From positions 1 to 26,600 of the forward strand of contig JAHBMJ010001749.1 in the NCBI GenBank assembly GCA_018398765.1: DNA of 26,600 nt, in the 5' to 3' direction. Below the pieces are notes generated by a model. That model was not told the DNA's origin, did not search any database, and saw nothing but the letters and a program-made list of their open reading frames with translations. The position numbers were made by a program, and so were the translations under genes. Source of the stretch: Chromera velia (taxonomy: Eukaryota > Sar > Chromeraceae). This document shows positions 12,192 to 22,100 of this stretch, one piece after another; the first letter of the stretch is position 1, and every line of letters begins with the position of its first letter.

Positions 12192-13829
12192 ATGAGTTCG
12201 CATGCAAACGGCAGTCAGGTCCATTCGCCCAGCAGGACCTGTGACTCTCCATTTTCCCTGTCTGACACTGTAGCGTGGGGCCTCTCTGACGAGGACAGAG
12301 AGCGTCTACACGACTTGTTGGCAGCCTTCGTACGTATACAGGAGGATGCCAAGCTCACGGCTGCCATATCAGAGCAGGAGAAGCGGGGGCTCCTCGATCA
12401 GTTTCTCTCTGAAGACTGCAGAGATAAAGCAGTCGCAGACGTAGAACTACTCAGGAAATACCTGAACTTTCTCAGAGGGTGCTCACTCGAGAAGCCCATT
12501 GCCGCAGGTCGAGTTGTGTCGATCTATTGTGATGGTGTCTTTGATCTCACGCACTCTGGGCACTTCAACGCCCTCAGACAAGCGAAGGCCCTGGGTGACC
12601 GTCTGGTTGTGGGCATCAACTCCGATGCCTCAGCCGCGGCTGCCAAAGGGATGCCGATCATGAATGAGAGGGAGAGGGCAACGATGGTGCGTGCGTGCAA
12701 GTGGGTGGATGACGTCATTGAGGCCACTCCCTATGAGGTCACCATGGACCTCTTCCGTTCCACTGGCTGTGACTACGTATGTCACGGAGATGACCTAGCC
12801 CTCGGGGAGGCAGGCAACGATGTGTATGCCGAGCCGAGGGCTGCAGGTCTCTTGAAGGTGTTCCGAAGAACAGAGGGCATCTCCACCACCACCATCGTCA
12901 GTCGTCTGCTTCTAGTGGCCAAAGACCCCTTGCACTGGCCCCCCGGCATGGTTGAAAAGCCGACTGCCGTGGCAGAGTGGGTGGCAAAGACACAAGCGAA
13001 TGCAAGTGCGAGTAAGCAGGTTCTGATGAACTCGAAGAGACTTCTTCAGTTCATGGCAAACGTCCGACAGCCGAAAGAGGGGGATAAGGTGGTATATATA
13101 GACGGCCCGTTTGACCCTCTGCACCTAGGTCATTTGCATGCAATTCAGAAAGCCAAAGCGTTGGGAGATTTTTTGGTGGTTGGCATTCACGATGATAAGA
13201 CAGTCCACCGACAGAGGGGGAGGGGGTTTCCGATTTTGAATTTGCTCGAACGGACCCTCGCGTTGCTTGCCCTTCGGGACGTTGACGAGGTCGTGATAGG
13301 GGCACCGTGGAAGGTGGATGACTTCCTTCTGCGCAGTTACAGGGTAGATGTCGTGTGCTCTGCACGTGAGTGCGACGAGGTGGGGATTTTCCAGCAAATG
13401 GGCGGGGGGGGGAGCGTTCCGGTAAGTCTGGTAGATGAGAGTCTGAGCACCTCGACCGCCGCTTTTTCCAGCGGACGAGCTGAGATTTCCAGTGATCGCG
13501 AGGACGCGGGGGGGCACAGTGCCCCCTCGTCGTCCTTTCACGTTCACGGAAGAGGGGGGGAGAGGGAGGCGTCAAGTTCGAGTGGGGCGGGGAGAGAGGG
13601 GGGGGAGGTGGAGGATGGGGGGGACCCATTTGAGGTCCCTAGGCGTCTCGGGATCTTTCATGATGTGTGGGGGGGATCCCCTCCTGTGATGACGACCCGG
13701 TCAATTATCGAGAGGATTGTGATGAACCGCATGGGTTTGCTAGAGTCGCTAGACGCCAGAAGGGCGAAAGAGATGCTCCACTTCACAGAGCAAATAGCGG
13801 GGGAGAGACACATGGCGGAAGAGCTGTAG
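12192..13829 (+). CDS. PCYT2: Ethanolamine-phosphate cytidylyltransferase, tandem CT domains
   Basis: The 545-residue intronless frame catalyses CTP plus phosphoethanolamine to CDP-ethanolamine, the central step of the Kennedy pathway for phosphatidylethanolamine. Two cytidylyltransferase domains in tandem are the hallmark of this family, against one in the choline enzyme. The first has CDGVFDLTHSGH (HSGH at 121-124) and RTEGISTTTIVSRLL (226-240). The second has IDGPFDPLHLGH (HLGH at 311-314). The conserved C-terminal block DPFEVPRRLGIF (478-489) and TTRSIIERIV follow. An N-terminal extension of about 107 residues is predicted helical and charged. Between the second domain and the C-terminal block lies a low-complexity Ser/Gly/Glu insert (about 404-476) encoded by many G runs, and the second RTxGISTT-like motif is poor or lost (LVDESLSTSTAAF). 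The ATG at 12192 gives the longest frame. No introns interrupt it, unlike both neighbours. Confidence 0.92.
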   Translation: MSSHANGSQVHSPSRTCDSPFSLSDTVAWGLSDEDRERLHDLLAAFVRIQEDAKLTAAISEQEKRGLLDQFLSEDCRDKAVADVELLRKYLNFLRGCSLEKPIAAGRVVSIYCDGVFDLTHSGHFNALRQAKALGDRLVVGINSDASAAAAKGMPIMNERERATMVRACKWVDDVIEATPYEVTMDLFRSTGCDYVCHGDDLALGEAGNDVYAEPRAAGLLKVFRRTEGISTTTIVSRLLLVAKDPLHWPPGMVEKPTAVAEWVAKTQANASASKQVLMNSKRLLQFMANVRQPKEGDKVVYIDGPFDPLHLGHLHAIQKAKALGDFLVVGIHDDKTVHRQRGRGFPILNLLERTLALLALRDVDEVVIGAPWKVDDFLLRSYRVDVVCSARECDEVGIFQQMGGGGSVPVSLVDESLSTSTAAFSSGRAEISSDREDAGGHSAPSSSFHVHGRGGEREASSSSGAGREGGEVEDGGDPFEVPRRLGIFHDVWGGSPPVMTTRSIIERIVMNRMGLLESLDARRAKEMLHFTEQIAGERHMAEEL

Positions 13830-14917
13830 GTAGGTTGCATGGGCAGAGGGGCAGGCAGAGGCTGAACAGAAGAGGGCTGGAAATGGAAGAGGGCTGGAAA
13901 TGGAAGCGAAGAGCGCTAAAACAGCGGTTCGGTCTTTCTTTTTTTTTTTTTTCTTCCTTCCTGCCTTCCTTTCTCTCCTCTCTCCCTCACTCATTCTCTT
14001 GCTTGCCAGTTTGTTCATGATCCGTCTATCCACCTGCCTTCTCTCTTTCGTTCTCGCGAGGAGTCATAAATAAACGTCCCGGCCCTCTCTGTCGTGTCGG
14101 TTCATCACCTACCTTCCAGTGCCTTCTCTGTTCCTCCCTGAGTGTTTTCGCTGCCTGTCCGAAGAGTTTTGCCTGCCTTGCTTCGCCGTCTCATTAAACG
14201 CACATACGGACAGACAGGGACTGCCTGTCAGTGTACGTCTCCTTCGTCTTCCTTCCATCCTCGTAGCGTGCAAGTGTACAGCCGTTCGCTCGTGCAGTGC
14301 ACGATCGATCGATCGGCCCGCTCCCTCCCTCCCTCCCTCCCTCGTTCAGCCGCACCTTGCTCTGCATCTGACATGCAGTCGGTCGATTGCGTGCTGAGTC
14401 GATCCACGATGATTCCTTTCGTTACTGAGTCCATCCATGCATGCGCCCCCGATTCACTTGGAAACATCCTCGACCCTTAACTTAACTGCAGCTCTAGAAA
14501 TTCAATCCAACTGCGCAAGCCTGCTACCCCAGCGTGTTGATTCAATCCAACATATGTTTTTTGGTTGATAAATGAAAAAAGAAAAAAAAGATCGAGAACT
14601 TTCTTTTTTTTTTCTCTTAAAATTTCTTTTTTTATTTATGGAATGCTGGGCCTAGCTTGCCAGTGGTTTTACACTTTGATTATAGTAGTTGTACTCTAAC
14701 TTGTACATTGAATATACAACGTTAATGTTTACAATATGTGTAAAGCTACAGAGATTCACGCCAGAGAGAACGGCGGTGATGGTTAATGGATTCATAGTGT
14801 CCCGACGACAGCCGCTTTCCCGGGCTGTCTGAACTTTAACTTTCCGGGGCCGCATGTTGCGCAACAGCCTTTGAGATCGAAGCGCGGTCTCAAATCGTCG
14901 ATTAATTGTGCGCATGC
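13830..14917. other. 3' flank of PCYT2, no gene seen
   Basis: Contains two adjacent copies of GAGGGCTGGAAATGGAA near 13874, pyrimidine-rich sequence, a CCCT run at about 14320-14343, TCGATCGATCGG near 14302, two copies of TTCAATCCAA near 14500-14550, A/T runs near 14570-14640, and a short stem TTTGAGATCG/CGGTCTCAAA near 14869-14893. Part of it must be the PCYT2 3' untranslated region. No convincing coding frame or tRNA was found. Confidence 0.5.
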
Positions 14918-14925
14918 ATGCATTC

Positions 14926-15540
14926 CTAGGGGTGGGCATTAAAGTTTTTATTATGATATAGTTTGCCTGAAAAACTTTAAACTTTAACTTTAAAACTTTA
15001 AAAGTAAACATGCAACTAAGTGATTTAGTAAGTGATAAGTGATTTAGTGGTACCCTTGAGCACTGTTGCCTTTTTGTTTTATAGAGGTCGCCCCCGCCAG
15101 CCCCCGCAAACGGCAGGTTAATCTAGAAGACGTTGCTAAAGAACAATGATTTCATTTAAGTTTATATATGGTAATATATATCGTTGTTTACAAAGTCCTG
15201 CTCTCATCTTCCGGGTAGAGTCAGAAGCAGAGCAAAGGGAAGAATCTTCCCTTTGCTCTGCTTCTGACTCTAACTAATTTATATCTTTTCCGCTAACTTT
15301 TCCGTCGCCGATGATTATTTCCGATATGAACATGAATTTTAACTTAAATAGACTGAGCTCTAGGACTGAACTTCTGCTACATGCTTAGTATGTAGGCTAG
15401 TTAATTAGTTTAGTTATGAATGACTTAATTAAGGACCTATTTGAAAACTGATTAAAAAATATTTTTTTAAAATAAAGTCTGGAGAGCAAAAAAAAAGCTT
15501 TAATAAAAAGAAACTTTAAAACTTTAGTGTCCAACCCTAG
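14926..15540. mobile_element. hAT-like non-autonomous transposon (MITE), 615 bp
   Basis: The two ends form terminal inverted repeats: CTAGGGGTGGGCATTAAAG on the left and CTAGGGTTGGACACTAAAG read inward from the right, 21 of 25 positions matching over the first 25 bases. The element is flanked by perfect 8-bp direct repeats ATGCATTC at 14918-14925 and 15541-15548. Eight-base target duplications and a TAGGGGTGGGCA-like end are hallmarks of hAT elements. Subterminal copies of AACTTTAA-type words lie inside both ends, as expected of transposase-binding regions. The interior is AT-rich without a transposase frame, so it would depend on an element elsewhere. It lies between convergent genes. Confidence 0.88.
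15216..15272. repeat. Perfect 28-bp inverted repeat with 1-nt spacer inside the MITE
   Basis: The left arm 15216-15243 and right arm 15245-15271/15272 are exact reverse complements (TAGAGTCAGAAGCAGAGC and onward), separated by a single A at 15244. The centre is within about 11 bases of the middle of the 615-bp element. Flanking sequence outside the arms does not continue the palindrome. If transcribed it forms a long perfect hairpin; as DNA it could extrude a cruciform. Confidence 0.95.
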
Positions 15541-15548
15541 ATGCATTC

Positions 15549-16732
15549 GTGTGGATCTGATCATGCTTCCCCTTTCTAATTGAAAGTTTGCATCACGGTT
15601 CAATGAGCGACCTCCCGGTCTCTCACTCACTTCTTCTGACACTTAACCTTGTTCTATGCATTAATTCCTTCAAACGTCTTACCTCAGATTAGTCTAGGTG
15701 TTGCGATGGTTTCTTTGTGTAGACGGAAGAGCTAGTGAGTCAATCTCCCCTTTGTCAGAATCTCTTGATGTGATCGACCAAGGTGGCGTGAGTCTAGGCC
15801 CTTTCGGTTGTTACTAGTAGTCTCCCGACCAGCGCCACCCATCACATCATGATATGAGTTTATATAATTGAAATATTGATTGTATTTATATTCCTTTTTT
15901 TTTTTATATGACTATATCATGAGATATTGATTGATTGTCAATGAATGATTAAGTCAGATTGACTACTTAATTGATTAATTGATTCTTCGAAGTAAGATCG
16001 ACTAGGCGACACACCTAGCAACGAACAGTCTTCTTTTGTTTTTAGGTTATCATGCATTCATTTTCACATGCATCGATCCGTTAGTAGGCGTTGCACATAA
16101 GAAAAAAGCTAGAAAAAAAGAAAAAAAAAAGGTCTCACCACTAGCCTCTCCAACTTTTTTTTTTTTAATTATTTTTTTTAAGGTCAAAAATTAGGTACAG
16201 ATTCGGTTTAGAAAACTAAGTTTTAGAGTTGAAAATCATTTTTTTCCCTAGATTTTTTTCCTTTTGAGAGCACTTGAAATAAAAAAAAAAAAAAAATTAG
16301 ACCTCTCCATTTTTTTTATTATTTTTTTCCCTATGTATACGGCGCCTAGGTCTAACGCACAATGGATGAAAAAAAGAAAATAGACGTCAATTAACAGACT
16401 TTTTTTTTGTTCCCGATCCTTAAAGGCCGTCTTGAAAGAGAAACTAGATCTAGAACTAGATTCGTTACTAGAGGAGAAAGCAAAAGCAACTCATACGTTT
16501 TTCGCTTGTTTTAGCTTCAACCTAGCTTCAACAATCATCTTTAAAAAAAAAAAAAGAATAGATCTTTCCAGCTAGGTATACGTATTCACAAATCTCGCTC
16601 AAATTCTTGCTTTAACTTATTCTGCAGGCCCGGCGTATCAAAAACTAGGTTGAAAAAAGAGAGAAATCTAAAACGAGAGCAATCTAAAACGAGAGCAATC
16701 TAACATGCACATGAGCAATTTAAAACGAGAAG
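15549..16732. other. AT-rich intergenic stretch downstream of the kinase gene
   Basis: Apart from the stem-loop at 15767-15848 it holds many A or T homopolymers and degenerate TTGATTGATT words. At 16668-16735 there are three tandem copies of a roughly 16-base unit containing TAAAACGAGAGC, the last one diverged. No coding frame is supported. The right end should include the 3' untranslated region of the minus-strand kinase gene. Confidence 0.5.
15767..15848. other. Stem-loop of about 82 nt, possible structured RNA
   Basis: GATGTGAT (15767-15774) pairs with ATCACATC (15841-15848), and GGTGGCG (15782-15788) pairs with CGCCACC (15833-15839). They are separated by an asymmetric internal loop. A further TCGG/CCGA stem lies inside (15804-15807 and 15825-15828). 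It is not a tRNA and I recognise no known RNA family. It sits in AT-rich sequence, so its GC-rich stem stands out. Confidence 0.5.
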
Positions 16733-19066
16733 CTAGCGGCGCACTAAATCTAAGTCCATCAGTCCCCTCCGAAGGCTAAGGAGAAGAGGAAATTCGCTGG
16801 CCGTCAATGGGAAGAGCTTCTCAGGGGAAAGATTGTGATCGATCTCGAGTGATTGTACCTCGCTGCATAAAAGAGAAAGACACGTCAACAATAAAGGCAT
16901 ATGTATCCATACAGCAGCAACAGAGATGTAGAGGCAGAAAAGATATCCAAAACCACGAGACAGCCAGACTTGTGAACACATTCTGAGAAAGGCATAAAGT
17001 GAGAGAGAGACAGACAGAAAGAATGAAATAAGTAGCCTGGTTCTCAAATTTTAAGCGAAAAATAAAGATGCAAGCAAACAGTCACGCGTGTATGTAATAT
17101 ACACACCATCAGAGGTTTGGAAATAATCGGAACAAAATTTCACCCTACTTACCTCCCACCCTACTTCCCTTCTTACTCCTACATACGCTGACCTAGACGC
17201 TGACATCCTATTATGAATGTGCACATCGTCACCACACGCAGATTAATGGCGGAATGCTCAAAAGCAGAACGAAACTATCACTTCAGACTCCCGGAACATA
17301 AACCACTTACTGAGCACTCACCCTGATATTCCAGTTCTCCTCCAGGTTATGCAGGTCGTATACCTACTCCTTCAAGATATACCCTGTCATCGCAAAGGGG
17401 AGGGAGACTATGAGTTTATGAGGAAACACCTTATGAATAGACTCCACTATAATCATGGTGCCTGCCTCCAGGTCCTGAGAGCAAACTCACCAAAGACAAT
17501 ACAAAGTGACAGTCAGCACACGCACATCGAACCCCGGCTCGTTGTCTTGTGCTTTCTCATTCGTGTTTCATCATACATAGACCGTCAGGCGTTTTGGCAG
17601 ACGCGTGGGGGTAACATAAATAGTTAGAGAAGATAAGAATACATAGTAGACTCTCGGATACAGATATTCCGAAAGCTATAGATAGACCATCACGGTGCAA
17701 TTCATTGAGAGAACACAAAAAGACATGCACGTTTGGCATAGATTCCAACCCACAGAAACGGTATTACATGTTTCTCCTAACTCACCTTGTCTGACAGATC
17801 TCTGTTTTATTCAACCAGAGAGAGATCAAGAAGAACAGAAACAGAGACAGAGACAGGGACAGAGACAGAGAGAGAGAGAGAGAGAACAAATACATGTACA
17901 AACTTGCAGGCAGAAGTACACGCATCTTAAGCACGGTCCCATATGTGGAGCGCATGCAGGAGAAAGAGGAGTTCCCAGCTATTAATTGCCTCTCCACCTC
18001 CCCACAGACTTTCACTTGATCACTGGGTTCACACGTTAATCCTCTGCTGCTTCCACTCAACATGACAGAGACAGACGGGGAGACAAGCAAGTAGACATAG
18101 ACACAAAAGTGCAGACTAACGTGCGCTTGCTTCCATATAGTCAGGGAAGAAGCCGAGGCGTCGGCCGCGGGGGAGGCAGCCGCGATGGGGTCCCTGGTAT
18201 CATTGGCTTCTACCGCTGCGTTAGAGCATTCGGCTTTCTGCAGACAGAGGAAGCGAGAGAGGAAGGGAGGGAGGGAGTAAGGCTTGTGGGTGCATGAGGG
18301 ACAGGGAGGAGATGAACGATCTTGAGGGAAGGATCAAGGGGCCCCAAAGGTGAGAGTTAAGCGCCCCTTGCCTCTCCACCACAGACAGACAGACAGACTA
18401 TACAGACTAACAGACAGACAGACAGGCAGTCAGACTGACCTGCTTTATGAAAGCCACCACCTTCTCCCGTGTTCGTACATTCTTGTAGACTGTCCAATTG
18501 CATGCATTGTCATGAAGAACCAACATGCACATGGTCACACTTCTATGCAAATAGTTCCCTACCTCCTCCTTTCCCTCCCTCATAAGAACATCATGCAATG
18601 AGTAGGGAATGAAGTGGTGCTACGACATGAAATACCCCCCTCCTGCCACCCTCCCACACACAATACATGCATTTTCGATGTTCTTTGGGTCGTACTTCAC
18701 GTTTGCCCTTGAAGTTCCCCAGTTCGGAGAATCCCCACCTCCCCCATCAACTCACGAATACGAGCTTCTTCAGAGTCAAGATCAAACTCCATTCTAAAAT
18801 GGTCAAAGAAAGAAACTCCACTGCACAACAACCCCAAAGAGGAGGAAGAAGAAGAGGAAACAGCAGCAGCAGCACCAGCAGAAACAGAAGTGGTAGAAAA
18901 TAGAAAAGAAGCAGCAGCAGCAGCAGCAACAGCAGTAGCACAAGAAGAACGAGAAGAAGAAAAAGAAGAAGAAGAAGAAGAAGAAGAAGCAAACGAAAAA
19001 GGCTAGAAAAAAAGAGTACGAGTAGTAGCAGCAGCAGCAGTAGCAGTAGTAGCAGTAGCAGCAGAA

Positions 19067-19101
<35 letters not shown>

Positions 19102-22100
19102 AAAAGAAGAAGAAGAAGAAGAAGAAGAAGAAGAAGAAGAAAAAGTCTTAGAAAAGAGAACGTTTAAATCAATTGGGGCATACACGTCATACAGTGTTTT
19201 CAAACCCCCCGCCCCACCCTCGCCCACCTTCAACCTAACAGGAAGTGCTGCACGTACAATATTAATTTTTTTTTTTTCTATCACCCTGGCCCGTCACCCC
19301 CCCTCCCAGCCCCGCAAGAAGCGGAGCACCCACACCAAACATATAGTCACTACTGCCGTATACATTTCCCTGCCCCCCCAATCCCTCCTGTCCCACCGCA
19401 ATGTGACGCACTAGGCTCTGCAATCGTGCCTCTGCCATGCTTATGACTGTGCCTTCCACATAAAACCCCGCTCGGAGGATGGACAGAGAGCCGGGAGACG
19501 ACCGGAAGATGGCTAAGGAAGGTTTCAGAATCCGACTGCATTCCAGAGGAGCCGATCCTGCAACCCTACAAGCACCTATCACAAAAGCGCAAAGAAAACA
19601 TGAATGATCCCAGGTCCTTTTGGATAGACCCCGCTATCACGGTGCCTGCCTCCAGGTCCTGAGAACAAACTCACCAAAGACCGCAGCGCCCCAATTAGTC
19701 AAAGAATACAAAGTTAGGGAGGGCGTCCAACTTGAAGTTCTTGAGTGACCCACTCATTTCAGCAGTGGAGCAACGCAACGATAACGACTGGAAGGCAGTT
19801 GGTCATGCAATGAGTACCCGCAGAGAAATAATTTTTAGCATTACCCGGGCAGCCAAGAAGATTAAACATGTGCATGGACAGCGAATGTTGCAAAGTTGGT
19901 ATGGCAGACTAGACCGTGTAACCAATTGGCGCGACCTTTGAAACTCTAGCTCTCTATGATTGTTTCAACATCTTCTTTCTGTTGATGTACCGCTGCTCCT
20001 CGCTGGAGAGATAAGCCATCCGATCCTCCGGCCATCCTCCAAATAGGGAGACGACCGCCGACAGATGCCTGCATTAACAGAGATACATTTTAGACGGATG
20101 GCTGCAAGTGTTCTCTTTTGGCGTGTCCAACTAATAGTAAATCTACAAAGATCAATGCAGAAGGACGCAAAGAAAAAGTTCAGAAGCAGCGAGACTCCAT
20201 CTGGTAAGCATCATGCATGCTGTCACAGCTTATGTGGACTCATGCGCACTGAAGCTGGCACAGGCAGGCTGAATAATACAACTGACACAAGTGGACTTCC
20301 TTCTCTTTTCTCCTTCGTTCTCTCATTCCAAAAAAATCGATGTCCTTCCCTGCGGCCTTTTGAATTCCTTTTCCTGAAGTCTTGTTCCGCTTTTCTCACG
20401 CTCCTCCATACTTTATGTTTCGTTGCAATTCTGTTATTTTCTTCTTAAAAATTCTTTCTTTTCAAAAGGAGGGGTCCCAAGACACAGCAAACTACCCTGC
20501 ACAAAAGAGAGTGGTGCTCTTCAAAACGACATGTACGGATTAAATACAAACCAGCCAAGGAATCAGGTGCTATCACAAATACAAACGTGAAGATGGACTG
20601 GCTTGCTCTGACCGATCAATTGAAATTTAATACGGAATCTTTCGATCTTTGAATACCTGCGTGCGTTGCCTTGCGCCCTCCAAAAAAATGGCCTCGCGCT
20701 TTTAGGTGGGCTGCCGTCTCGTCGGAATATGGCACCCAACCGTTTTGCGGCACCGTCTGAAGAGCCTCTGCCAGCAGCTGCCCAAATTCCTTAAACATGC
20801 AGGCCAGGAGGAAACAGAGCATCTCTCATACAAAAAAGAAACAGCTAAGGAGGAAATCTGTCCGAACAAATCCTAAAAACTCCATGCAACCATATGTACA
20901 CAAAAAGGCTCATGGCCGGGTTCTGCTTACTCTCTCACACGGGGACATAGAAACGCACTAATTTACGACTGAAGGAGGTGAGTGAAATGAAGCACAAGGC
21001 CCATTCAAAATAAAGTCGAAATCAGAAAACGGATAGGAAATTATTTGGAAGAAAACCAACAAGAAGCAAGAAAGATTTCTGCATGTAAATTCTCTTATGT
21101 TTCCGGACAAAAGAGCAAGAGCTTGAAAAGCGTACAAAAAATGAACCCACCAAATGTCTTTCTTAACCAGATCCCGTGAGAAAGCCGGAGTCCTGGAAGT
21201 TAAGATGGCCAGGAAGGCTTCCGGGGACTCTCTCCCCTCACTTTCTACCATAGCTAGTCATAGCGTCCACGCTTTTGGATTCCCTACCTGGAAACGCCCT
21301 TGTGGTGCCGAAGTCAGTGGCACTGATACTGATTGACGTCCATTGCAGCAAGTGCATGACGATTCATATGTCATATAAGAGACTTGAGAACTTTCGAAGA
21401 CCAGAAAAGCAAAACATTGGGGACATCAGATCGAAAGACATCCAAAACATGTTTTTGATGACAACTGATTCGTGAAGCTCTGACTGGAAGTCGGATACAC
21501 GTACAAACAGACGGAAGACTCAAAGATCCTCTTCCACCTACCGTCAACTGAGAAACCGAACGCTCAATGGAACAGCGGTCGCTGCCTCGACCAGAGTGAT
21601 GCTTTCTCAAAGAAAAACAAAAACCCGCTGACCTGCATCCCAGCAGTTGTTGTAGATAAGGTTGTACGTACACCTCTGGGTCATCGGAGAATCGAGGCTG
21701 GGGAGGAGTAGATCGTCTTGGATCAGCTCCTCTGAGAGGGCGCCCTTTGCCTGCATGGTTTGATCAGTCTGCTCCAAGCATACATGTTGCATGTAGTCCT
21801 TCCCCATGTATATCATGCATATATGTATTAGAAGGGTCGTACCTGCTCTGATTGAACAAGCACTCGTTCCAAAGAAAAAATGCAAAGCGAATACGGAGAA
21901 AACCACCGAGACAAAGCCAAAAACCAGGAAAAATATTTGAAACAAAAATAAAAGCAACCAAAAATGATCGACAGGAAGATTTGGGTTAGGATGGTTATTG
22001 GATTGAGAGCCAAAGTGGGCAGCCAAAGTCAAAAAGCCTCACGGCGACCAAATGTGGATCGAAAGCTGCTTTGATCGACCTGCTGACCCGAACTTGACGG

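Noticed and set aside
14652-15011. A 119-codon minus-strand frame
   Set aside because: It overlaps the MITE left end and has AT-driven composition with no motif.
15782-15839. A tRNA gene, because of the 7-bp GGTGGCG/CGCCACC stem
   Set aside because: The enclosed length is only 58 nt, with no T-arm consensus and no anticodon arm in the right place.
18747-19284. Poly-Leu and poly-Ser open frames
   Set aside because: They are read-through of the GAA/CAG microsatellite and have no other content.
21607-21760. Candidate extra kinase exon between the HRD and DFG exons
   Set aside because: It can be phased in using an inner acceptor, but it would insert about 35 residues into a loop of normal length, and the direct join already gives the exact usual spacing to DFG.
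22010-22040. A second kinase-like DFG (LFDFGC) that would join in phase to the HRD exon using a GTTCGG...GTGAG intron
   Set aside because: Its frame reaches a stop with no GT donor before it, whereas ATDFGTTRAFP at 21322-21288 joins in phase on both sides and leads to SPEAF. Kept only as a coincidence or a dead exon.
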